Shown piece after piece: positions 46,045-57,480 of a DNA stretch of 64,000 nt. The notes beneath the pieces are model-generated. The model was not told where the DNA came from. It saw nothing but the letters and a program-made list of their open reading frames with translations, and did no database searches. Source of the DNA: Mytilisepta virgata (taxonomy: Eukaryota; Mollusca; Bivalvia; Mytilida; Mytilidae). How positions within the stretch are numbered: position 1 is the first letter of the stretch; each line of letters opens with the position of its first letter. A program made the translations under genes and the position numbers. The stretch is taken from contig CM051512.1 in assembly GCA_028015205.1 (NCBI GenBank), forward strand, positions 19,127,139 to 19,191,138, in the 5' to 3' direction.

Positions 46045-46497
46045 ATAGGTTTTACAATAAGTGAGAATTACATATCACTTAATACAGTTCTAGTTATTTA
46101 ATTTGGATATAATAATAAATGAGCCTTTGGCCGGTTTATAATTCAATCCATATTAAATAATTAGAGTTGATATCAAGCAATATCTAATTCTTACAAATTG
46201 TGAAACCTATTTCTCTTATGATTCTTCCGGAATATTTGTTTGTGATTTTGCGTACAGGCTACAGGAAATATTCATTTATCTGTGGTGTCAAATATTGCTA
46301 TGCAATGATTGCTTTCAAATATGATGCCGTAGTGTAGCAAAATTGTTGACCAATCAAAATATATGAATTTTCATACACAACCTTGTGTTGACCAATTAAA
46401 TTGGCAGATTTTTTATATCACTACTTCATATCACACTAATGTTATACAAAATTTCCCTAACTGTCCGAGATAATACCTATCAATCATAAGAGAATGT
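46045..46497. mobile_element. Foldback/MITE composite, copy 2
   Basis: It aligns with 39360-39831 from GGTTTTACAATAAGTGAGAA through AATAAATGAGCCTTTGG, CTTATGATTCTTCCGGAATA and GCTATGCAATGATTGC to ATCATAAGAGAATG. It is more diverged than copy 1 in the palindrome. Confidence 0.65.
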
Positions 46498-46754
46498 CAA
46501 ATTAATTTTAACTATCAACAGAACAGGAAAAAAATTTGGAACCTGGAATTGTAACTTCACGTAACTTGACATTCACACTTGCAATCCAGGTGCTGGTGCT
46601 TGTAACTGTTGGTTTTGTATGGGAGTTCATATTACAAGTGATTTAGTTTTTGTGGCATCTTTTTCTGATTATGTTTTGTTTGCTGTGTGTTTTTTTTTTG
46701 GTTTGATATTTGTTGTATATGTTTGTCATTTTAGTGTTCTCACGAATTTCCCTT

Positions 46755-47390
46755 GTATTTGGATTTTGGTCTTGTGGAATTTACAGACCATCTCGTAACT
46801 TCTGTTATATTTTGCAGATATTGATAAAAAAGTTCAACAATCATCTCTTATATTACAAGTTTTTAAATAAAAGCCTTCCTGACTGCACGAGAGGACCCTT
46901 TTCACAGCTAGTGGACGGGTGAAAAATTAAAGTTGCCTGCCATGTCATAGAGCAGAAGTGAACTTGTGCAGGACTCGCAAGTTTCATGAATAGCCAGCCC
47001 TGTGTTCTGGTAGCTTTTTTGGAGAGTTTCAAACCCTGGTTTTAGGACAAAAAAGCAAGCTTATTCAGTTTGAATAATCTCTTTTCACATAAAATCCCAT
47101 GCCGGGTCAAACCAAAGACATTAAAATTGGTATTCTTTTCTGCCAACCGTATGGCATCTAGGAGTAAGAGCAAAAGGACTGGTCAGCTCGTAATCAGTAT
47201 AATATGTTGGTCTAGTACAAAGCGTTTTTCATATTCATAGAAAATGTTCTCGTCCTGGATTTTGGTCCTGTTGAATTTACAGACCATCTTGTAACTTCAG
47301 TATTATTTTAAAGATATTGATCAAAAAGTTCCACAACCATTTGTTTTAGGGCAGAAAAACAAGCTTATTAAGTTTGAAAAATATCCTTTC
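46755..47390 (+). repeat. Direct duplication split by a SINE fragment
   Basis: The segment GGATTTTGGTCTTGTGGAAT...AAAAAAGTTCAACAATCAT at 46759-46845 recurs at about 47254-47345. AGCAAGCTTATTCAGTTTGA near 47050 recurs near 47360. Between them lies a SINE family A fragment (about 47098-47252) that keeps GCCGGGTCAAACCAAAGAC and GCATCTAGGAGTAAGAGC. Confidence 0.65.
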
Positions 47391-47399
47391 ACTTGAAAG

Positions 47400-50300
47400 T
47401 TCAATGATCATTTAATCTGTGAGTATTATGTAATGAAAATATCAGCTTGAGTTTTAGTTCAAAACAGATTTTAATTTAGGGATTTAGTTGCTAAGAAACC
47501 AGTTAGCTTTACTTATGACTGAAATTACTTCCGTGTAAATTTATTTTTCTTGCCTTTGGCAGTGTCAGACTATAATTTGTCATGATTCTGGAAAGTTTAG
47601 CTTTTATCTTCGTTATTTCGCAGTAGGAAAATCTTGCTTGTACAGACTGTGTATTGCATGTACATAAATTTTTAAATTTTCAAATACAGATATTGTAAAT
47701 TAAGAAATTTTTACATGCATCTCTTTTTGTGAATCTTCCTGAAAGAAAATATCACCAGAGTAATTGCATGATGCATTTTACTTTTTATTTAATGATTGAA
47801 TGTAATTTTTTTCAGTCTATAAAAGCTGGTTATTTAAAAGTGGACTTTGAGGTCATTTCAAATAGGCTTAAAACAAAATTACTGCCAATCCTTAAAATTT
47901 AATTCCAATGGTTGTTTTGATGTCTAAATCAGAGGGATTTCCCTGTATGATGTAATAGTAGAATATAAAAATTTAATATATGATATGGTAGAAGAAAAAA
48001 ATTTAACCAATAAAATGACATGTTATATCCAATATTAAGTTATAATGAATGTAACTAGCAGAAAATTGCAATAGAAATTTTAATTATTGTTACATAAATG
48101 TTATCCTATTATAAAAACATTCATCGCACATTTACAATATGATATCAAAGGGAGATAAATCCCAATACAGAAAAATTAAATCAATGGAGATTAATGACAT
48201 TTGATTTGGTTATACTTTTAAAAGTGTAGTTATTTGACCGATTTTTTCAAGGTTGACAAATCCATGGAAGAATTACAATAAAATGTTAGATTTCCTTGGC
48301 TTCTTAAAGTATGGTTATCTTGGCAAATGATATTCTTTTAAGACGGCTCAGACAACGATGAATTTCGATTAATGCATTAATGGGTAATCCCTAATACGAA
48401 TAACGAGAACAGTGTAATCAAATCTGACTTACATCTTGGTAATTTCAAATTAACTCAATATTCTGTTGCAGCAGTAAAAAGGAAATGAATTTGGGTTATT
48501 TTGTAAATGTTTGATTGACGGTCATGAGAATGTAATAATATAAGGTCTTACGATGATTTTGTATTTTCTTTTTAGAAAATTTGAGGTCCTGTTAACGTTT
48601 CATTTAACGTCAATTTCATTTTATGTGTTATTAAAGAAGATTGTTTAGCCTGAAGAGTTTTACTGCTAAATTGTAAAATTTCTTATAGAATATTGGATAC
48701 AGTTGTTAAATGTTTCTCAGATTTGCTGTTATGCAGAAGAAGGTGCACTAAAAGTTAGTTTTTTCTGTTGTTTCTGTTATGTGTTTTTGTTCAGACTTTA
48801 CCTTTTGTTACTAGTCAAAGTCTTAAGATTTTGAAGACACAAATTTCCATTAATGTTAGATTAGTTATTTATTGTTTAAAAACTGAAAAATAGATGCTAG
48901 ACTGGATGTATAAAATTTGTCCCCACAACCTTAAATTTAGTTTGTAGGTATTATTCACTGGAATATTTGTGATATCATTAACATACATTTGATTTCACAA
49001 TTTAATGTACAAAAAAGTACCTGTAAACTTAATTTGTTATTTTTTAAAACTCATTATGATTTTGGATTGATGAAATACGTATAAACCAATATCAGTGTGG
49101 AAGAGGAATACAGTGCTTCCATACATTTTGCAGTAAAGCAAAGAAAAACATTCTTGTTTTTCCACACAGTCTTGAAATTTTAACTGGTTTTGATAAGGGG
49201 AGACTGTTGTACATACTGAAAAGTCTTCAAAACAAAAATTAAATATTCAGGATAAGTTCCCAAAACTATTAGGTAAACGGAAACTTAAGTACATGTATTT
49301 TATTCTTTGCCTATTACCATTTCTTATATATTACATCTGATCTGCATTGAAATCAAAGGGTTTAACATGATTCCACAGTTGTTCTAAATTAGCTCCTGTT
49401 AGGTTTATGAGAGGATTTAAGGAGAGAAGGGTTTATCAAGAGTACCCAGTATAGTTGATGAATCTGGTATCATACAGATTTTTTTTTGTGGCCTTACAGT
49501 AAACAACTTCAGGAGGATGGAAATTTTCAATTTTAGATAGGATTTGCTACATGCCAATTTTTAGTTATTTGATTTAATAGAACTCCTTCAACCTGAGATA
49601 ATGTTTTATTACGGGTTTGTGAAATATTATGACAGCAATGCCTAACTATTAAAAATCTTATTATACAAGATAAATGGTTTAAGGCATTTTCTATCGATTT
49701 TTTAATCTTTGAATTAATTAAGTGACATTTTGCAGTAAAATTTTCTTAATGGTGAATAATTGGATTGTTAAAGAGTGAAAAAGCTTTGAGACGTTCTATG
49801 GTGAAAGCTTCAGATTATGCATCAAGTGTTCGGATAATTGACAACAAAATTGTCGAGTTCCTCCAGTCATCGGATATCAAATGGCAGTTTTGTGTGAAAT
49901 TTTCTAAACCAGTAGACGTTTTGTCATTCAAAAACAGTTCGTGACAGCATAGTTTGTAGAATCAAAGGTCTTTAAGAGCTGAAATTCTGAAATAAAGTTG
50001 ACTTAAAAGTAGTTTCAGATATCAGTAGTATTTAAGATACTGTTGATTCTTTAAAGGCCATTTATAATCTTAATGGGTAGCTGATCAAGAAAACACCCTG
50101 GTAGGTGGATTGGAGGATTTTTTATTTTTTATTTTTGCCAGTAGCAAGTCTTATTATCATTGCTAAAAGCTAGAAATTTCAACAGGAAATTGACCAAAAA
50201 AATGCATTAAAAAATTCTTATATGATTTCTGGATTATAGACCTGAAAACCAAAAAATATCTCAAAAAAATTGTGAGCAATACAACACAAAGTGCATTATA

Positions 50301-50701
50301 TAAACGGTTTACTATATTCAGCCACATAAATTTTAAATACCAACACATTAAAGAGGCTGTCTTTAACAAGCTTCATTCAGCACATAAGATGAAGGATGTG
50401 CCAATGTAGGTAATACCTTGTAAGGATTTGGTATCTTCTGCAACATGACAGTTGACTCATAGTGAAAGCAAATTACTAGGATGATTTTAAACCACTTTTA
50501 AGCAGAATTGTGTTTTTGACAATCTGGTTTTATCCATCACAGTTTCTTTATTACACACAAGAAAATGGCTTCTAGTAACATCATTTCTGCTTTCTTTCCC
50601 AATTGGCATGATCTTTCCTGAAATTAAGGCTGTTATTGTTCGGAGAATGTGAACTGAGTGGGTCAGTTCTGTGAAGATATACTTTAAAATGTGAACGACA
50701 C
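47400..50701 (+). other. KIF13 intron: no feature seen
   Basis: This is AT-rich sequence. I find no exon fitting the KIF13 frame, no gene on either strand and no clear repeat. Confidence 0.4.
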
Positions 50702-51099
50702 TTAAGGATGATCCTGGGCTAATAGGAAATAAATAGGATTTGAAATAGGTGTTTTAGTTTGAGAGACCATATGAATAGTAAACAAATAAGCAAGAAAAAA
50801 ATATAGGTTCATGTGCTCATTTTAGAGCTATAAGGCCTTGAAAATTTGCAGGAAATGGGTTTTCTCTGGATATTTCATTTTCTTTGCATTGACAACTTCA
50901 GTCTCTCAAAAATGTATAAAAAAATAAAAAGGATTCCTTAAAATTTTGTCAAATACCATTTTAAGGTATATATGATTGAATTATAAAAGAAAAAGTGGGG
51001 GTTCATGGGCAAAAAATTTAATGTTTAAGAAATGGATAAAACACGAGGATTCTGAAAATCTGACAAAAAGACCAAAACATGACCAGCGAGCATCCTTAA
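50702..51099 (-). mobile_element. TTAA-flanked MITE, copy 4
   Basis: This 398-bp copy has the same orientation as copy 2 and is bounded by TTAA (CTTAAGGATGATCCTGGG ... CCAGCGAGCATCCTTAA). Confidence 0.85.
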
Positions 51100-51500
51100 A
51101 ATCTATCATGGTTTGTTGTTATATATAGAATTGTTTAAGACGTATGTAGTAAATGTTGATTAAACCTACAAGCCTGAAGTGGAATTGGGGAAAGTACAAA
51201 AAAAAGATTGTTATACAATTTTCAATTAATGTTTTTTTTCTCTTTGATAACTTCTAAGTCAAAGATTTTATTTTTTTATCCAAAATTTCCTATAAATTGT
51301 AACAAACTTCAGAGAGAACTGTTGTGATATTGATCTTTCACCAGTTCTTAGTGAAATGACTTCAAAAGATTTGAACATAATTTTGTAAATTGTCTAAGAT
51401 TTAAGGTCTCTGATACTGTTTGTCACAAATCTACTAATCCTGGTCTAGTCTGCTTCATCCTTTTTCCATGCTTTTATTGACATAGATAAGTAATTAAAAT

Positions 51501-51724
51501 GTTCAAAGCAGAACATTATAAATCCCTTTAAGAAATCTCACGAAATTGAATTTCTGTTAGCAGATCATGTGGTGTTATCCAAATTTATTTTCTGAAATTT
51601 TTATTAAATTTGTATCAAAGCAGAACATTATAAATCCCTTTAAGAAATCTCACGAAATAGAATTTCTGTTAGCAGATCATGTGGTGTTATCCAAATTTAT
51701 TTTCTGAAATTTTTATTAAATTGT
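51501..51724 (+). repeat. 112-bp tandem duplication
   Basis: Two nearly identical 112-bp copies start at TCAAAGCAGAACATTATAAA (about 51503 and 51615) and run through GCAGATCATGTGGTGTTATC to TTTTTATTAAATT. They differ at only a few bases, so the duplication is recent. It lies directly upstream of the SINE at 51740. Confidence 0.9.
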
Positions 51725-51739
51725 TATGAAACTGAAGTT

Positions 51740-52076
51740 CTGAATCTGGTCTCGTGGTAGTGTGCTCGCTCCGAGTGCGGAAGGTCGCGGGTTCGATCCC
51801 CAGCCGGGTCAAACCAAAGACATTAAAATTGGTAATTGCTGTTTCTCTGCCAAGCACGCGGCACCTAGGAGTAAGAGCAAAGACTGGTCAGCTCGGAGTC
51901 AGTATAATGTGTCCGAGTGAGGTGATATGTCTTCCTGCGGACAGTTACATAGTGAGCTAGCACATTAAAAATCTGACTTAGCAGGGATCATATTCATTAT
52001 CATATCTACATGTTCTCGTCCTGATATGCACCGGGGTTGCCACTGGACGTTAAACAATAATTCATCCATCCATCTT
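51740..52076 (+). mobile_element. tRNA-derived SINE family A, near-full copy
   Basis: It carries TGGTCTCGTGGTAGTGTGCT (A-box region) and CGGGTTCGATCCCCAG (B-box), then CAAACCAAAGACATTAAAAT, AGGAGTAAGAGCAAAGACTG and the ATTCATCCATCCATC tail. A short direct repeat CTGAAGTT flanks it (51732-51739 and 52077-52084). A short stretch around GTGTCGGTCTAGTACAAAG, present in other copies, is deleted. Confidence 0.85.
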
Positions 52077-52084
52077 CTGAAGTT

Positions 52085-55000
52085 GATGAATTTTGGATAA
52101 TTTTAAATACACAAAAAAATTGAAATTTTCAACCAATTGTATAGTTTATAACGGGATTTTCCAATGGCAAAATCTAGTAATTAGTTTGGAGAAGTAAATA
52201 TTATCCATCATATGCATCACATTGACTCAGAAAAAGCAAATTCTGTGTAATATCCAGTAACGATTCATCATTCATCTTACAATTACTTTGATGTGAGTTT
52301 TTTTCTTATTTTGATCAGCCATGCCATTTGCACCAAATTTTTATATAATTCTGGCATATGTTGTGTTGGATTTATAACAGCATAGTATTTCACTAAAAAG
52401 TCCATGGTTTTATCTACCATGAGGAAAACCTCACATCACTCCTATTTGTTTCGGAGGTTGAGGTCTGTGATGATTTTTAGAGACTCAAAAAATACCCAGA
52501 GGCTAGAATAAGAAATGGCTGAATTTTACTACATGAAAAAAGGTTTTTTTTATTAACAAATATGCACTGTATATTTCTGTCCACATTTTATAATTATTAC
52601 TTATTTAATAGAATCCCTTTTTTAATACTCTTCTAACCAATTTTTTTCTCATGCAGATAATAGATTTTGAATACACTATTGAGGAACATTTTGCTTAATG
52701 TAGTCTAATACGTAATTAGTTAATGAATTATGTATTCGATATATATTTTCATTCAATTATTCTGGTTCGCAAATTGTTTGTCGGTTTTACCGAGTAATAA
52801 ATTTCGAGTTATATCTCAACAAAATGTGTTTATTGATAGAGATGTTTGTTTAGTTTTCTCTCGATACCATAAATGAAATTGCCATGGTCTGTAATATAGA
52901 CTTTTGCTATGAATTAAAAAACTGTACAGTAATAAATGAATTGTGCAATCTGGTGAAAATGTTAGTTTTCCATAGCTTACAAAACAACTTATCATCAATC
53001 TGATGAGAATGATGTAATTCATTTGTTCAATCCTAAGGGATGTTATTTCATTGACACTGAGTGTACCCCATATCCTTCAATTTTTTCAGAAACCAGTAAC
53101 TAAAAAAATGAGATAATATTTGCAGGAGACATATACCCCTCTAAAATGTCTAAATATTAAAGTACTGAATGTAAGAATTTGCAAAAGGAAAAAGAAATAT
53201 ATCCAAATATAAAACAATGATAGAAACAACCATAATCAACCCCCCCCCCCCCCAAAAAAAAAGAAAAAAAAAGAAAACACAAAAATCAAACAACAAGAAA
53301 AAGATATTATAAGAAGGAAATTGATAATTTTAGTGATATTTGATAAAGAAGTAAAAGTTTAACACTCTTATTGTGTCCCAAAATTATTCAGTTTTTGTAA
53401 AAAATATGAAATCTCTTCAACTTCATTTTTTTTCATTTTCAAATTAAGTCCTATCCCTAATAATGAACCTTGGCCATTTAGGATTATCTCATGTATACAT
53501 GGAAGAATAATACACTGCTGACTGTTAGAATTACTTGATGAAACCTGGTGACACAGTCATTAAGATTAATGTGTAGTGTTTCTGACAATATCCATAGAAG
53601 CCACAACATCTCCTAATCTCATACCGTAAGATTATATATGTAATTATTTTGAGAAATTTTCCGTTACTTATACTCCTTTTCAGATTGGTTTTGACGTGAA
53701 GTTCTTGTCCAGTTATCGATTCTTGTTAATTAATTCAGTGTTCAGACTTGGACCCTAACATAACATGAACAAAAACAGCTAATAAATTGACAAAGTGTTT
53801 GGTCGCTTTCCCATTAGACACATTCTATCATTACAAGTTGTTTACAGATGCGTATTGGAAAAAATGGGAAAATTTTAATGCGTACTTTTTTACGCATGTA
53901 GTGATTTATTTTAATGGATTAATCTGTTGCGTTTTGTTGGGTTAAATTCTGTGACTTGATGATTTTAAAGATAATAAGTCATTAATTACTGAATATAAAT
54001 AGTTTTTTTTTTTCCACAATGGTGTAATCAGTTTCAATCTTCTGCTGAAATTTTTTTTAATCAAAACTTCTTAAAGAAGCTAACAAGATTTTCCATTAGA
54101 AACTTGTTGGTTCATTGGACGAAACTATAAGAAAACTATTTAAGAGTCTGAGAATTTTGGAGAAAACATTGGATTTTCATTAATTGGATTTATGGCCGTT
54201 CGTTACTTGGTTTTTTGCGACAGGATTTTGTTTGCTTTTGGCTACGTAAAAAAATCATTACCGTGTAACGCTGAAATAGAAAGCAAATATTTTAAACAGA
54301 CAAATATGGAAATTCAATAAAATGTATTTTAAATTGGAATATAGCTCTGTAATTTAATTTGTGTGAATAGTTTGAAGAATTTGCCGAGTGATAATTGAAT
54401 ATAAATCATCGCAATACAATATCTTTGTCATTGATACATGGAGAAAATTTGATTTAAAATAAGCAGAGGAATATTAAATGTCAAGAAGCAGTTTTATATA
54501 ATGGATTTATGTTATTCGAAACCTTTAGGTGAAATATTTACCAAAATTTTCAGTTCCTAACTAGACTGTTTCAGTAGGAATGATCCTTGTTCTGTTTTAA
54601 TACTAATTTGGGGATTCTATGTGCCCTAGGTGTTTTGAATCTGGAATTTTACTGGGATAGTTTTCGAAAGAACACATCATTTGTGGAATCATGTGGACTA
54701 TGGAGGATTATGCTATCTTTGAGCCATGTAGCAAAAAATTCAAACAGGTTGTATCACTATTCAGTTTTTGATTTTTAGAAGTTTTAAGTTCAAGAAAAAA
54801 GGATGTGTGTTATCGCTAGTCCAATTTTGTGCCTATAAACTTAATAATTTTTGTGACATTTTTTCAGAAAGCACAGAATTAGAGTTGGAATGTCTTAACT
54901 ACAGAAAAAGTTAAAATTTCTAGAAAAAAATGTAAAAATTCACAACCTATAGGACCTGAAGTTTTAGCATGTTAGTAGAAAATTGTATTTTTTTCTTGGC

Positions 55001-56029
55001 CATAAGAGTTTTGGCATTCATGTTTGACAGAATTCAAACATTTCAGTATTTGTATTTATTCCCTCCTGGTATTGTAAAATAGGTTTTCTCAGAAGATTGA
55101 ATTTAATTAAAAAGAATTGACCCCGAACCTAGCATAAAGTATCAGAATTTCTCATCCTTTAAAAAAAACCTTAATAATCCCATTGTTATCAAAATTATAT
55201 CAAATGGTGCATTTTGATTCTTAAATTTTATGAAATTTCAAAATCATAATTTTATGACGAAACGAAGCTTAAATTATCAATTTCAACATCATTGCTTTTG
55301 AAATTCGATCATTTAACTAATTTGATTAAGGGAATCTCATAATTAACAATTTAAGACCCTAAATGTTATGAGTGTTGTGTGGTATAATGAGATGTTGTTT
55401 CTTACAAGCTTACCTCATGCTTTTTGATTTTCATGCTGTTGGATTCATTTATTTTTCCTGGATATCAATTTCAGTTGTTTGAAAAATATTCTCTGTTTAG
55501 TGATACTAAATATGGTGATTTGGAAATTGTCTGATAATAGCAGAAATTTTAGATCTATTTAGTTAAATAAAAAAATTTTTACTGATAAATTCATTTTTGA
55601 TTTGAAACAATCAGCTGGTCTTCAGAAACACCACACATTGATCTTCATGTTAAAACCTTTATGTTGTAATATTTAAAATCTCTGAATTTTCAGGAGGAAT
55701 CAAGGTAACAAGACTGAAATAAGATATATTGTTTTGTAGTCCATCAAGACTGGTTATCATCAGTTATTAATATCTATTGAGAAACAACCAGTCGTAACTG
55801 GTCTTGACCGGTCTTGTTAGACAACAAGGCGACTTGATTTCGTCCTGATATCTTGATTTTGTTTGAAAATTTTGTGACTTAAAAAATAAAGAACAGGTTG
55901 ATACATGTTTTCACTGAAATAATCTGAAAATTAGCGTTCATCAGATATAGAAAAGTATGGAATTAACATTTTGTCCATCTGGTCAGGAGTGGTTAAAATA
56001 AATGTTTGTAAATTAAGAACATTTTTTTG
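52085..56029 (+). other. KIF13 intron: no gene seen
   Basis: This is AT-rich sequence. A C-run followed by A-runs lies at about 53240-53275. A short imperfect palindrome around GACTGGTTATC / AACCAGTCGTAACTGGTC lies at 55745-55830. Nothing codes. Confidence 0.4.
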
Positions 56030-56315
56030 GAATTTCTCCTATTCTTGGCGTGTTTAATCTGTGGGATAAAAATACGTAATATTTTTAACCACTTCCCGGT
56101 GAATAATTTCTATGTGAGAATTCCCGCCGTTTTTCTACACTAACTTGTTCCAATAACAACAGAAGTCCCAAATGACGTCTACGTAAACAAACTACATAGC
56201 AATGACATTTTCTTGAGGTTTTTGTCAAAAATCATATGAGAAACAGATTCTCCTTCAATTTACTCATGAGTTATGGAATTCCATAACTCAGTCATACCGG
56301 AAGGAGAATCTGGTC
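56030..56315 (+). mobile_element. Foldback element, collapsed copy
   Basis: It aligns in inverse orientation with one arm of 57101-57480 (CTCCTATTCTTGGCGTGTTT, AGAAACAGATTCTCCTTC). It ends in the perfect palindrome AGTTATGGAATTCCATAACT near 56270-56290, where the sister copy has a long central loop. Direct repeats of about 50 bp flank it (around 55978-56030 and 56309-56363, both with TGTAAATTAAGAACAT). Confidence 0.75.
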
Positions 56316-57100
56316 CTAGTGGTTAATATGAATGCGTGTAAATTAAGAACATTATATTTTTTTGTAATGACCATCTATCTGAATTTTGGTTATTGTTGCT
56401 GTATTAGATATTTTGCATTTCCAGAAAAACTGATAACTTAGCCTTAAAATTTCTCTGGGAAAATGTCTATTCACAAACTACTTGAAGATTGATGTGAAAT
56501 ATTTATTAGTTGTCTCCCCTGAATAAGTAAACTAGGGTAGGTAATCATCTTTTGGTCCATCATTATAGTGTATTATTTCCACTGGGTATAGGGACACATA
56601 ATTGATTATTGTTCAACACTGAAACTTTCCTTAGATGACCCCACAAAAGATTAGTTGGATATAAGCATTGATCACTCTGGAGATGTGATCAGATGTCAGG
56701 ATTTGTCACCATGATAGGGGATTATAGAGATTATTAGCAGAGTAGATGTTATAGAGTAATTAGTTGTGTTGGTCAGATGATCAAACGTTCTGAGTATTAT
56801 CTATATTGTCAGTTTATGTCCATGGGAAAAATTTTGAAGTTTTGAATTTGCATGTGGTGAGTAGTGTTTAAGTTTTTTTTTTATCCCGCAACTGGTTAAT
56901 TTACCAGCCAAATAAAGAGTGTTGAATATTTTTTTATATTCATCTAGTAGCATAATATCATCTCCTTGTACTTTTGTCTTTACTTGCAATGAAAGTTTGT
57001 ATTGTGTTCTGGTTCACAGTGCTTATGCATGGAAAATCGCCTTCTTGAAAGAATTAGAAATGTGCTATTTTCATGACTTTTCCTGATAGAGGATATATAG

Positions 57101-57480
57101 ATCCTCCTTCAGGTATGAGTGAGTTATGGAATTTCTCCACCCGAGATTATATGTTAAATTTTTGATTTTCAACATGCTAGCTTTTGTGAGCGTGTTAAAA
57201 TCTAAAATTTAACTATCGAGGGTGGAGAAATTCCATAACTCACGAGTAAGTTGAAGGAGAATCTGTTTCTCCTATGATTTTCGACAAAAAGCGCATGAAA
57301 ATTTCGTTGCTAAGTAGTTTGTTTACATAGACGTCATTTCGGAACTTCTCTAGTTTATCGTTCCAATAACTGTAGAAAAAAAGGCGGGAATTCCCATGCA
57401 GAAATGTAATCATCCGGAAGTGGTTAAAAATATTATGGTTTTTTTATCCCACCGATTAAACACATCAAGAATAGGAGAAA
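57101..57480 (-). mobile_element. Foldback element, copy with central hairpin
   Basis: It is inverted relative to 56030-56315. The central hairpin pairs GAGTTATGGAATTTCTCCAC (about 57120) with GTGGAGAAATTCCATAACTC (about 57222). One flank then runs through GAGAATCTGTTTCTCCTATG and ACGTCATTTCGGAACTTCTC to CATCAAGAATAGGAGAAA. There is no coding capacity. Confidence 0.75.

Noticed and set aside
46559..46740. Possible third copy of the retroelement 3' tail
   Set aside because: Only general T/G-rich resemblance. I could not align it to the tails at 2720 or 7250.
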